Source: Patescibacteria group bacterium (GTDB lineage: Bacteria; Patescibacteria; UBA1384; CAILIB01). From it: DNA of 14,390 nucleotides. Each line of letters begins with the position of its first letter. Positions within the stretch are counted from its first letter, which is position 1. A model generated the notes under the pieces. It did not search any database. It had not been told where the DNA came from and saw only the letters and a program-made list of their open reading frames with translations. The stretch spans positions 1 through 14,390 of the forward strand of contig JAJFBK010000007.1 of assembly GCA_020696955.1 (NCBI GenBank). The letters are read 5' to 3'. Made by a program: the position numbers and the translations under genes. Below are positions 1 through 6,222 of this stretch, one piece after another.

Positions 1-104
1 AAGAGCATTACTAGAGGTTTGCCTGAATATTGTTCAAGAGTGCGCTCCGTCGCGTCATCCGCCATGAGCGTGAAACTCGGTGCTTCCTGTCCGTTTTTTA
101 ACAT
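1..104 (-). CDS. Peroxiredoxin (Bcp/AhpC-TSA type), N-terminal fragment
   Basis: Reading leftward from an ATG at 104, the frame stays open to the window edge and gives 34 complete codons. The start reads MLKNGQEAPSF, followed by TL, an acidic turn, then LEQYSGKPLVML. This matches the opening of thiol peroxidases of the Bcp/AhpC-TSA family: a G-x-x-AP-x-F-x-L strand, a loop, a short helix ending in S-G-K, then the hydrophobic strand that precedes the catalytic TxxC. The peroxidatic cysteine would lie beyond the edge, so it cannot be checked and the subfamily (Bcp or other) is open. Such enzymes reduce H2O2 and organic peroxides using thioredoxin. No SD precedes the ATG. The gene is divergent from the Nudix gene across 68 bp. 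Confidence 0.8.
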   Translation of the reverse strand, partial: MLKNGQEAPSFTLMADDATERTLEQYSGKPLVML

Positions 105-133
105 AATAATTGGTTAGAGAATTCTACAACCCC

Positions 134-161
134 TTTTTTGCTATCATGTAACTGTTATAAT
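134..161 (+). promoter_or_regulatory. Tandem extended -10 elements before the Nudix gene
   Basis: A perfect extended -10, TGTTATAAT, occupies 153-161 and ends 11 bases before the ATG at 173, so the predicted leader is only about 4-5 bases. A second extended -10, TGCTATCAT, lies at 139-147 behind a six-T tract. No good -35 is visible at standard spacing, which is usual when an extended -10 is present. No SD precedes the ATG, consistent with a near-leaderless message. Confidence 0.6.
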
Positions 162-172
162 TCACAATCAAG

Positions 173-646
173 ATGAATACCAGACACATCGTCTCAGCCA
201 TTATCCAAAGAGATGGAAAAATCCTGCTCGGTAAAAAGGCAAAAGGAAAGCCCCCTTATCCTGACGCTTGGCATCTTCCCGGAGGAGGCATCGAAGAACC
301 CGAAAGAGCGACAGAGCTCATAGCCACCTCTGATTTTAACAATGAATACTTGCACTCTGAACTTCGGCGAGAAGTTATGGAAGAACTAGGAATAGAAATA
401 AAAGACATTCGCTGCATTGTCCCCGAGTTCAGGGCCGTTGTTCGCCAAGCTGAAACGGTAGACAAGGACGGGATGCCAACTCACTATTATTTTCTAGAAT
501 ACCTCTGCGCCTATGCCACTGGTGAAGTTCTGCCTGGTGACGATCTTGCCGAAGCAAGATGGTTCAATAAAAGCGAGCTCAAAGATTTGGAGCTAACCCC
601 TCCCAGCCAAGCAATGTACCGTGAGTTAGGGTGGATTAAAGAGTAA
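173..646 (+). CDS. Nudix family hydrolase with an extended Nudix box
   Basis: The 157-residue protein is a single Nudix domain. A beta strand (MNTRHIVSAIIQRDGKILLG) leads to W-x-L-PGGGIEEPE at residues 33-44 and RREVMEELGI at 65-74. Together these give the Nudix signature G-x5-E ... RE-U-x-EE-x-GU (G38, E44, R66, E67, E70, E71, G73), with all metal-binding glutamates present. The oddity is the gap between E44 and R66: 21 residues instead of 7, so about 14 extra residues sit inside the box. Nudix enzymes cleave nucleoside diphosphates linked to another moiety (NTPs, ADP-ribose, nucleotide sugars) using Mg2+. The substrate cannot be read from sequence; sanitising oxidised NTPs is one option. 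The protein is cytosolic, with no signal peptide. The start at 173 is supported by the -10 box just upstream. Confidence 0.9.
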   Translation: MNTRHIVSAIIQRDGKILLGKKAKGKPPYPDAWHLPGGGIEEPERATELIATSDFNNEYLHSELRREVMEELGIEIKDIRCIVPEFRAVVRQAETVDKDGMPTHYYFLEYLCAYATGEVLPGDDLAEARWFNKSELKDLELTPPSQAMYRELGWIKE

Positions 647-670
647 GCAGCCCAAGCCCATCAATCTCTC

Positions 671-684
671 TTTTTTGCTATTAT
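671..684 (+). promoter_or_regulatory. Extended -10 promoter of the ABC exporter operon
   Basis: A six-T tract followed by TGCTATTAT (extended -10, hexamer TATTAT at 679-684) lies 28 bases before the ATPase start at 713. It is nearly identical over 14 bases to 134-147 upstream of the Nudix gene. No SD lies before 713. Confidence 0.5.
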
Positions 685-712
685 TACCGTAAGAAAATAA
701 CACACCCTGCTT

Positions 713-1471
713 ATGCCAACCGATATCATCACCGTAAAAAATCTCACGAAACGCTACGGCAAGCAGATAGCAGTAAACGATGTTTCCTTCACAGTCAAAG
801 AAGGCGAGATCTTTGGCATTCTCGGCCCAAACGGTGCTGGAAAAACTACTACCCTCGAAATGATCGAAGCCTTGCGCCCAATCGATGATGGCCAGGCAAT
901 ACTGGACGGAATTGACGTAGCAAAAAATCCTAATCAGATTAAACAGAAAGTCGGGGTTCAACTTCAGGCTACTGCTTTTTTCGACAATCTCACGCTGATC
1001 GAACTCCTTCACATGTTCGCCGGACTCTATGGCAAAACGGTTAATGCGGAAAAATTACTTAATGATGTCCAACTTGGTGATCGAGCAAAAAGCTCAGTAA
1101 CCGAACTTTCAGGCGGACAAAAACAACGTTTTACCATTGCCTCCGCATTGGTCAACGATCCTCGGATACTTATATTGGATGAGCCAACCACCGGACTAGA
1201 CCCACAAGCTCGCCGAAATCTCTGGGAACTGATCCAGGAGCTTCGCAAGAAGGGTCTTACCATTATTCTGACCACCCACTACATGGATGAAGCGGAATTG
1301 CTCTGTGATCGAATAGCCATCATGGATGGTGGGCGCATAATCGCTTTGGACACTCCTAAAAAACTCATCGCCACTTTGCTGGATAAGGGTTTCAAGAAAG
1401 AAGTTCAGGTGCAGCAGGCAACTCTTGAGGATGTGTTTATTGATCTTACTGGCAAAGAACTACGAGGCTAA
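713..1471 (+). CDS. ABC exporter ATP-binding protein (DrrA/CcmA type)
   Basis: This cytoplasmic ATPase powers the permease encoded next. All ABC motifs are present in the 252 residues: Walker A GPNGAGKTT at 38-46, Q-loop glutamine near 83-85, signature LSGGQ at 132-136, Walker B ILILDEP at 152-158, D-loop GLD at 161-163 and the switch histidine H189 in TTHYMDEAE. The C-terminus LEDVFIDLTGKELR is the usual ending of DrrA-like subunits that pair with ABC-2 permeases. The stretch between the nucleotide-binding domain and this ending is short, about 40 residues, so the protein is smaller than the roughly 300 residues common in the family. The permease start follows the TAA after 2 bases, so the two are co-transcribed and probably translationally coupled. 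The cargo is unknown; drugs, lipids or antimicrobial compounds are typical. Confidence 0.95.
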   Translation: MPTDIITVKNLTKRYGKQIAVNDVSFTVKEGEIFGILGPNGAGKTTTLEMIEALRPIDDGQAILDGIDVAKNPNQIKQKVGVQLQATAFFDNLTLIELLHMFAGLYGKTVNAEKLLNDVQLGDRAKSSVTELSGGQKQRFTIASALVNDPRILILDEPTTGLDPQARRNLWELIQELRKKGLTIILTTHYMDEAELLCDRIAIMDGGRIIALDTPKKLIATLLDKGFKKEVQVQQATLEDVFIDLTGKELRG

Positions 1472-1473
1472 CC

Positions 1474-2580
1474 ATGCAAATCACATACTTCACCGCCATC
1501 TGGGCATTAGCCAAAGCGCAAATAATCCGAGCATTTCGTGACAAAAGCGCACTCTTTTTTACGCTCCTCTTCCCGCTCATCTTCCTCTTCGTATTCGGCT
1601 CGTTGTATCAAAATGACTCCGGGGTCAAATTCACTGTCGCAGTGATCGACCATTCAGGAAGTGAAATTTCCAAAAGAGTAGTCGAAGAAGCAGAAAAAGC
1701 CGAGCTCATAAAAGTTGACCGGTCAGTCACCTCTCTCGAAGAAGTAGGTGAACGCATGGGAGATGGAAAGATAGATAGCGCCCTCGAGTTTCCAAAAGAA
1801 TTTGGCGCTGCTACAGGCAACGCCCCGACAGGTAAACTCAAAGTCTATTACGAGGAAGGAAACCCGCAGGGTGGCCAGGCACTGGCAGCAGTCATGGAAG
1901 GTATTTTCAATACTATAAATGAACAGATCACTGGAGTTCCTAGGCCCTACACCGTAGAAAGAGTTGCTGCCGCCACTTCTAATCTCAGTGCCTTCGATTA
2001 TGTATTTGCCGGATTGTTAGGATATTCGATCCTTTCGCTGGGAGTATTCGGGATGGCTTCCACCTTCCCCTCCTATAAGAAAAGCGGATTGCTCCGACGT
2101 ATCCGAGTAGCTCCCATTAGCGCCACCCAGCTAGTCATCTCCACCGGAATAAGATATCTGTTAACGGGACTTATAGGCCTGATTCTCATGCTTCTTACGG
2201 CCATCTTCGTTTTTGACTTCTCAATGCAGGGAAGTTATCTGGATCTTCTTATCTTTGCGATATGCAGCATTGTGATGATCTTCGGCCTTGGGCTTGCTAT
2301 CGGCGGGTGGGCAAAAAATGAAGACCAGGCCCAGCCGCTTGCCAATATCGTCGCCCTTCCCCTCATGTTCTTAAGCGGCGTCTTCTTTCCACGCTTTATG
2401 ATGCCCGAATGGATGCAGGGAGTGACGGGGTATTTGCCACTTTCCCCTATTGTCGATGGATTCCGAGCGATTACGGCTGAAGGCGCAACTCTTTTCGACC
2501 TAGGCTATGAGTTTGGCCTGATGGCCATTTGGACTGCCGTGATTTATGCGCTTGCCGTCCGTCTGTTTCGATGGGATTAA
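1474..2580 (+). CDS. ABC-2 type exporter permease
   Basis: The 368-residue membrane protein is the channel of the exporter driven by the upstream ATPase. A cytoplasmic N-terminus with the coupling-type sequence AQIIRAFRDKSALFF precedes the first membrane helix (about 27-44). An extracytoplasmic domain of roughly 130 residues (about 48-175) follows, then about five more helices (near 176-196, 220-246, 255-279, 290-306 and 345-364). The stretch LMFLSGVFFPRFMMPEWMQG and the later LPLSPIVDGFRAI are the hallmark of ABC-2/DrrB-like permeases. A weak GAGG sits 6 bases before the ATG, and the gene starts 2 bases after the ATPase stop. Substrate is not predictable. It is most similar in layout to linear-type multidrug or antibiotic-resistance permeases with the long first loop (YhgE/YhaP-like), assigned from layout only. 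Confidence 0.93.
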   Translation: MQITYFTAIWALAKAQIIRAFRDKSALFFTLLFPLIFLFVFGSLYQNDSGVKFTVAVIDHSGSEISKRVVEEAEKAELIKVDRSVTSLEEVGERMGDGKIDSALEFPKEFGAATGNAPTGKLKVYYEEGNPQGGQALAAVMEGIFNTINEQITGVPRPYTVERVAAATSNLSAFDYVFAGLLGYSILSLGVFGMASTFPSYKKSGLLRRIRVAPISATQLVISTGIRYLLTGLIGLILMLLTAIFVFDFSMQGSYLDLLIFAICSIVMIFGLGLAIGGWAKNEDQAQPLANIVALPLMFLSGVFFPRFMMPEWMQGVTGYLPLSPIVDGFRAITAEGATLFDLGYEFGLMAIWTAVIYALAVRLFRWD

Positions 2581-2592
2581 TAAGCCAATCAT

Positions 2593-2598
2593 TAGAAT
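2593..2598 (+). promoter_or_regulatory. -10 box giving a nearly leaderless start for the thioredoxin gene
   Basis: TAGAAT lies exactly 6 bases before the ATG at 2605, so transcription would begin at or next to the start codon. No convincing -35 is visible, and no SD is present. The thioredoxin gene could instead be read through from the exporter operon, which ends 24 bases upstream. Confidence 0.4.
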
Positions 2599-2604
2599 TA
2601 AATT

Positions 2605-3087
2605 ATGAAAAAAATTCCTGTTCTCGCCGTAACGCTTATAGGACTGGCGACCCTCTTCTTCATTTTTCAGAACAAGGATCAAAATCGGCCAAACGATAAT
2701 CAGGAAACACCCTCGCCCACGGCGATAATTCAATCAAGCCCAGAGACCGCAGGATCAACCGCAAGCCCTTCCACAGCTTCGGCAGGAAGCTACCTTAATT
2801 ACGAAGCAGGCATCATCGAGAAGACATCGGGCACCAAAGTCCTCTTTTTCCATGCGCCATGGTGCCCTCAATGCCGCGCCCTGGAAGCAAGCATAAAAGA
2901 AGGGACAATACCGGCAGGAACCACCATTATCAAAGTTGATTACGACTCAAATCAGGCCTTACGCCGCACCTATGGAATAACGCTGCAAACCACCTTAGTC
3001 AGGGTTAGCGATTCCGGTGATCTGATTAAAAAATACGTGGCTTATGACGAACCAACCCTCGAGAATCTCGTTAAGAACGTACTCTAG
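2605..3087 (+). CDS. Membrane-anchored thioredoxin-like protein (CPQC)
   Basis: The 160-residue protein has a short positively charged start (MKK), one membrane helix (about 4-21), a linker rich in Pro, Ser and Thr (about 34-62) and a thioredoxin fold facing outside. The redox motif is WCPQC with C87 and C90, preceded by VLFFHAP as in classical thioredoxins. At the position of the conserved cis-proline the sequence is YGITLQTTLV, where a YGV-x3-PT is expected, so cis-Pro appears to be replaced by Thr (T129). That residue normally shapes substrate binding and restrains metal binding. The stop codon abuts the ATG of the CcdA-like gene, so the pair forms an obvious unit: the membrane carrier passes electrons outward and this protein delivers them to extracytoplasmic disulfides. 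The actual client is unknown. Confidence 0.88.
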   Translation: MKKIPVLAVTLIGLATLFFIFQNKDQNRPNDNQETPSPTAIIQSSPETAGSTASPSTASAGSYLNYEAGIIEKTSGTKVLFFHAPWCPQCRALEASIKEGTIPAGTTIIKVDYDSNQALRRTYGITLQTTLVRVSDSGDLIKKYVAYDEPTLENLVKNVL

Positions 3088-3816
3088 ATGGAAGAGCTTT
3101 TCGCCTCATTCTTCGCCGGAATCCTAACGGTTGCCGCACCTTGCGTTCTGCCCCTCCTTCCCGTGATTGTCGGAGGCAGCTTGGCATCAGGACAACATAA
3201 GAAGTCTGTTTTAGGATCAAGCCTTACCGTAGTGGCCGGACTTATCGTTTCGGTAATCGCCTTCACCCTTCTTTTAAAAGCTACAACGTCACTGCTGGGC
3301 ATTCCCCAGGAAGTTTGGCAAATAGTCTCCGGAATTATCGTTCTCTTCTTTGGCCTCAACTTTCTTTTCCCTGAAGCTTGGTCGAAAATAAGCCTGCAAC
3401 TTGGCTTTCAATCAAAGTCAGATGACCTGCTCGAAAAAGCTTCCCACGGAGAGGGGTTCGGCAGAAACTTCCTGATGGGAGCCGCTCTTGGTCCCGTATT
3501 TAATAGCTGCAGCCCAACGTATGCTCTTATCGTAGCTATTATTCTTCCAAAGTCATTTACCCAAGGCCTGGCCCATCTCACAGCCTATGCAGTAGGGCTC
3601 GGTCTAGCCCTGCTCTTAATCGCTATTCTTGGAAAATCAGCGGTTGGAGCCTTACGTCCCCTTGCCAATCCCACCGGATGGCTCCGAAAAAGCATCGGGA
3701 TATTATTCATTCTGGTAGCATTGCTCGTACTCACCGGCCTGGACAAGAAGTTTCAGGCATACGCCTTGGAACAAGGATGGTATGATTCTATTGCAAGGTT
3801 AGAAGAGAGGCTATAA
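3088..3816 (+). CDS. ccdA: CcdA-like thiol-disulfide electron carrier
   Basis: The 242-residue protein is very hydrophobic, with about six membrane helices in two halves. The first half carries AAPCVLPLLP (residues 16-25, C19), the standard CcdA/DsbD-beta motif. The second half carries GPVFNSCSPTYALI (C141). The second motif in textbook CcdA has the form PCxGP, with proline before the cysteine; here a serine precedes it and Ser-Pro follows. The cysteine itself is kept, so the intramembrane C19-C141 disulfide should form. The protein would accept electrons from cytosolic thioredoxin and pass them to the tethered thioredoxin encoded immediately upstream, with no bases between stop and start. 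No cytochrome c or haem maturation gene is present here, so a general disulfide-reducing role fits better than cytochrome biogenesis. Confidence 0.9.
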   Translation: MEELFASFFAGILTVAAPCVLPLLPVIVGGSLASGQHKKSVLGSSLTVVAGLIVSVIAFTLLLKATTSLLGIPQEVWQIVSGIIVLFFGLNFLFPEAWSKISLQLGFQSKSDDLLEKASHGEGFGRNFLMGAALGPVFNSCSPTYALIVAIILPKSFTQGLAHLTAYAVGLGLALLLIAILGKSAVGALRPLANPTGWLRKSIGILFILVALLVLTGLDKKFQAYALEQGWYDSIARLEERL

Positions 3817-3817
3817 T
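3812..3817 (+). promoter_or_regulatory. -10 box overlapping the end of the ccdA-like gene
   Basis: A perfect TATAAT spans the TAA stop of the upstream gene and ends 4 bases before the ATG at 3822 (13 bases before the in-frame ATG at 3831). TTGCAA at 3791-3796 could act as a -35 with a short 15-base spacer. If this promoter is used, initiation at 3831 would be more natural than at 3822. Confidence 0.35.
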
Positions 3818-3821
3818 CAGA

Positions 3822-4190
3822 ATGCCCACTATGAACGCATCCGAACAGATCAGTGCCTACATTGCTGAAATCTCTGACTGGCGAGGAACTATGCTCAGCC
3901 AACTTCGAGACCTCATTAACCAAGCCGAACCAACACCAACCGAAGAATGGAAATGGGGCGTGCCAGTATGGACGCATCAAGGCCTCGTCTGCGCCATTAG
4001 CGCCTTCAAAAATCATGTCAAGATCAACTTTTTCGAAGGAGTGAACCTCCCCGACCCTCACCACCTCATCAACGGAGGACTGGATTCCAAGGCCCATCGC
4101 AGCATTGACTTCAAAGAAGGAGAAACCATAAACGAAACGGCGCTTCGTGAGCTCATCCAGACCGCAATTACACACAACATCAACAAGTAA
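3822..4190 (+). CDS. DUF1801 domain protein (YdhG-like)
   Basis: The 122-residue soluble protein matches the DUF1801 pattern. An N-terminal helix (EQISAYIAEISDWRGTMLSQLRDLI) leads to EEWKWGVPVW at about 41-50, then a beta sheet with GLVCAISAFKNHVKINFF, then KAHRSIDFKEGE and a closing helix. Family members are small cytosolic proteins; some are linked to iron handling in Bacillus (frataxin-like YdhG), but the biochemical role is poorly fixed. A second in-frame ATG at codon 4 (3831) would give MNASEQ, strikingly like the MNASET start of the next gene, and may be the true start. The DinB-fold gene follows 8 bases downstream, so the two are likely co-transcribed. A paralogue lies at 9540-9929. 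Confidence 0.82.
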   Translation: MPTMNASEQISAYIAEISDWRGTMLSQLRDLINQAEPTPTEEWKWGVPVWTHQGLVCAISAFKNHVKINFFEGVNLPDPHHLINGGLDSKAHRSIDFKEGETINETALRELIQTAITHNINK

Positions 4191-4198
4191 TTATTCCC

Positions 4199-4648
4199 AT
4201 GAATGCTTCCGAGACCTTTTCCAAACTTTTTGAAGACGGCATGCCCATGCTTACCGCAGCCGTAAACGCTGTACCTGAAGAGAAGCTCGACTGGAAACCG
4301 GCTGAAGGCAGCCGTACGATCCGCCAAGTTTTCACCGAAGCTGTAATGATGACGGCTTACGTTGCAAAGGCCCTGAACGAGCGTGGCGTGCCTCCTTACG
4401 AAGAGATGGCCACCGACTACGCCGAAAAGACTATCCCCGAACTCATTGAGCAGCTAAGCGTTAATGCCAAGGAGTTAAAAAGTGCTATCGATGCCTTTCC
4501 GGAATCCGAGTATGAAAATAAGCTGGAAGCACCTTGGGGAGTATGGACCTATTTCCAAACCATGAGTTATCCGTACTGGAACATGATGTGGCACACCGGC
4601 CAGATCAACTATATTCAGACGATGTACGGAGATCAGAACTTTTACTAG
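4199..4648 (+). CDS. DinB-fold protein lacking the usual metal histidines
   Basis: The 149-residue, mainly helical protein has the DinB/DUF664 architecture. The helix FSKLFEDGMPMLTAAVNAVPEEKLDWKPAEGSRTIRQVFTEAVMM resembles the family's first half, including the L-x-W-x-P turn. WHTGQINYIQTMYGD at about 131-145 matches the last-helix motif H-x-x-GQ-x-x-Y-x-R. Family members are four-helix proteins, many with a Ni/Zn site of three histidines, used in thiol transfer (bacillithiol or mycothiol S-transferases) or of unknown role. Here H132 is the only histidine in the whole protein: the first ligand in helix 2 and its partner in the last motif are absent. Metal binding of the usual type is therefore unlikely. 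It probably shares a transcript with the DUF1801 gene upstream. Function not assigned. Confidence 0.75.
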   Translation: MNASETFSKLFEDGMPMLTAAVNAVPEEKLDWKPAEGSRTIRQVFTEAVMMTAYVAKALNERGVPPYEEMATDYAEKTIPELIEQLSVNAKELKSAIDAFPESEYENKLEAPWGVWTYFQTMSYPYWNMMWHTGQINYIQTMYGDQNFY

Positions 4649-4674
4649 AGCTAAATTACATCTCTCTTTTAAGC

Positions 4675-4687
4675 TTTTTGGTACCAT
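4675..4687 (+). promoter_or_regulatory. Extended -10 directly upstream of the YqeG-type gene
   Basis: A T-tract followed by TGGTACCAT (extended -10, hexamer TACCAT at 4682-4687) ends 6 bases before the ATG at 4694, predicting a leaderless or nearly leaderless message. It has the same T-tract plus TG-n-TA-n-n-AT form as 134-147 and 671-684. No SD is present. Confidence 0.5.
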
Positions 4688-4693
4688 CATTAG

Positions 4694-5233
4694 ATGAAAA
4701 GAATACTCGCCCCTTGTTTTCGAGCCAAAGATGTCACCGATGTGACACCGGCTTTTTTGAGAAAAAATAAGATTAAGGCAGCAATTCTTGACCTTGATGG
4801 CAGCCTAGTTGGGTATCAGGGTCCGGAAGCCAGCCCGGAGGTAACCAGCTGGATTGCCAACATGCTGATTGAGGACATAAAAGTATGCATAGTTAGTAAC
4901 CCAGGACCTGGAAGCACGCTGGAACAGATTGCTCGGCAACTCAACCTCAAAGCCTTCAGAGGGGTCGTTCCTAAACCTTTACCAAAGGCTTTCTTGAAGG
5001 CAAGACGATATCTGAAAACTGAGTTCTCAGAAATTGCCATCATCGGAGACCAATTATTTACCGATATGTTAGGAGGGAACCTGGTAGGAATGACCACCAT
5101 ATGGACCTGCCACATCAAAGGAGCCCCGGAAGGCTGGATAACCAAAAATATTAATCGACGCCTGGAAAGGCTCTACTTGGACCGAGTACTCGTCAAAGAT
5201 CCTTCCATCTCCCCATACATTTCCTCCCAATGA
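4694..5233 (+). CDS. yqeG: YqeG-type HAD phosphatase (putative PGP phosphatase)
   Basis: The 179-residue protein has the full HAD subfamily IIIA set of motifs: I ILDLDGSLV (nucleophile D33, acid/base D35), II IVSNPG (S68), III lysine in VVPKPLPKAF (K94) and IV GDQLFTDMLGGN (D119, D124). The opening, RILAPCFRAKDVTDVTPAFL, matches the YqeG N-terminus, where the family typically has P-x-x-x-x-x-V-x-x-I. YqeG is the bacterial relative of yeast Gep4 and is considered a phosphatidylglycerophosphate phosphatase, the last step of phosphatidylglycerol synthesis. That role fits its place here: it overlaps the next gene, a lipid-linked membrane protein, by 4 bases (ATGA), and a lipid kinase and a PAP2 phosphatase follow. 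The substrate is inferred, not proven by sequence. Confidence 0.88.
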   Translation: MKRILAPCFRAKDVTDVTPAFLRKNKIKAAILDLDGSLVGYQGPEASPEVTSWIANMLIEDIKVCIVSNPGPGSTLEQIARQLNLKAFRGVVPKPLPKAFLKARRYLKTEFSEIAIIGDQLFTDMLGGNLVGMTTIWTCHIKGAPEGWITKNINRRLERLYLDRVLVKDPSISPYISSQ

Positions 5234-6222
5234 AAAATAACTACCTTCGACTTTTCTTCAGCCTGTTAATAGTGGCCATTACGGCATGGGGAATTCATAA
5301 GGCATTTACTTCATCGGTGAATATCCGTGAAGTCATGGCCCAACTTAGCACTTTTTCGGCAGTGGAGATCACAAGTATCATTCTGCTCTCCACGGTCATG
5401 ATGGTGATACGCTCCTTCCGATTTCGCATGCTGCTTAAGAATGCCGGCCAAGACCTTTCTTTCTGGCAGGGATTAAAGGTCTACATTATCGGCCAAGCTT
5501 TTTCTCCCCTTCCTGCGGGCGAGGGCATGCGGCCGGTCTTATTAAAAAAAGAGGCTGGCATTGAACCGAAAGCCAGCATCACTCCCGTCATAATGCTCGG
5601 CGTAACCGAAATGATAATTGCCGTGCTCATCGCCCTTATTGGCAGCATTTTTCTTGGTATCCTACGCCTCATGGCTATTATCGCCTTTACTGGGCTGCTA
5701 GGCTTGATCTGGATCCTTATCAACCGCAAGGCAGTTATTGCCCTCCTTAAGAAACTGCCCGACAATCCTATTATTGAAAAGGCTGGGAACTCCGTGCTGA
5801 GCACCCAAAAGGAAATGAAATCCGCCATGTTCAAGAGACGCTCCTGGAAGCCTTCCCGGCTTTTCGTAACAAACGAGACACTGGCCTTTCTGACCAGTCT
5901 CTGCGGAGCCGGGATACTATTTCTGATCGCCCGACATTTTGAGCTTTCTCTGAGCTTCTTGCTGAGCCTTTACATCTACGCCGCAGCGACCGTTCTTGGT
6001 GAGCTCGTTCCTTTTGCGCCTGGCGGAATTGGCGCTACTGAAGGAGGTATGACTGGCATTCTGCTGATTTCAGGCATCGCTCTCCCCTCCGCTCTCGTGG
6101 TAGTGCTCCTCTATAGAGCGGCCACTCTAGTATATGCAGTAACACTTGGCCTCCTGTTTCTGACTATTTTTTACTCTTGGGACTATCTTAAAAAAATACG
6201 ACGCCTAGTCCCAATCTCATAA
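5230..6222 (+). CDS. LPG-synthase-type/UPF0104 membrane protein
   Basis: The 330-residue protein has about eight membrane helices and the two conserved stretches of the UPF0104/LPG_synthase_TM family: SPLPAGEGMRPVLLKKE (92-108), equivalent to the usual TP-x-x-x-GE-x-x-R-P-x-L, and PFAPGGIGATEGG (261-273), equivalent to PTPGGLG-x-x-E, followed by LLYRAATL. The family forms the membrane half of MprF, which flips or houses aminoacyl-phosphatidylglycerol. Stand-alone forms, including archaeal AglD-like proteins, are proposed lipid transporters. There is no C-terminal aminoacyl-transferase domain, so lysyl-PG synthesis by this protein alone is not expected. Its ATG overlaps the stop of the YqeG-type gene, which makes translational coupling likely. 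Its last 6 bases overlap the end of the convergent lipid-kinase gene. Confidence 0.85.
   Translation: MKNNYLRLFFSLLIVAITAWGIHKAFTSSVNIREVMAQLSTFSAVEITSIILLSTVMMVIRSFRFRMLLKNAGQDLSFWQGLKVYIIGQAFSPLPAGEGMRPVLLKKEAGIEPKASITPVIMLGVTEMIIAVLIALIGSIFLGILRLMAIIAFTGLLGLIWILINRKAVIALLKKLPDNPIIEKAGNSVLSTQKEMKSAMFKRRSWKPSRLFVTNETLAFLTSLCGAGILFLIARHFELSLSFLLSLYIYAAATVLGELVPFAPGGIGATEGGMTGILLISGIALPSALVVVLLYRAATLVYAVTLGLLFLTIFYSWDYLKKIRRLVPIS

Noticed and set aside
626..1012. 128-codon leftward frame opposite the start of the ABC ATPase gene
   Set aside because: It covers the Walker A region of a certain gene on the other strand, has no recognisable domain and no start signals; it is a shadow frame.
3822..4648. 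Shared MNASE start of two adjacent genes as a sign of duplication
   Set aside because: The likeness is limited to about five residues. The rest belongs to different folds (DUF1801 and DinB), so it is probably chance or a start-codon effect.
4534..4770. 78-codon rightward frame spanning the end of the DinB-type gene and the start of the YqeG-type gene
   Set aside because: Overlaps two well-supported genes in another frame and has no family match or start signals. It is not evidence of a frameshift, as both real frames are intact.
5231..5233. Possible recoded UGA, as in Gracilibacteria or Absconditabacteria
   Set aside because: TGA is used as a plain stop at 5231-5233 and 6217-6219, with proteins ending at normal family length and no in-frame TGA needed inside any gene.
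5481..5834. 117-codon leftward frame within the UPF0104-type gene
   Set aside because: Antisense to a conserved membrane-protein gene, with unusual composition and no upstream signals.
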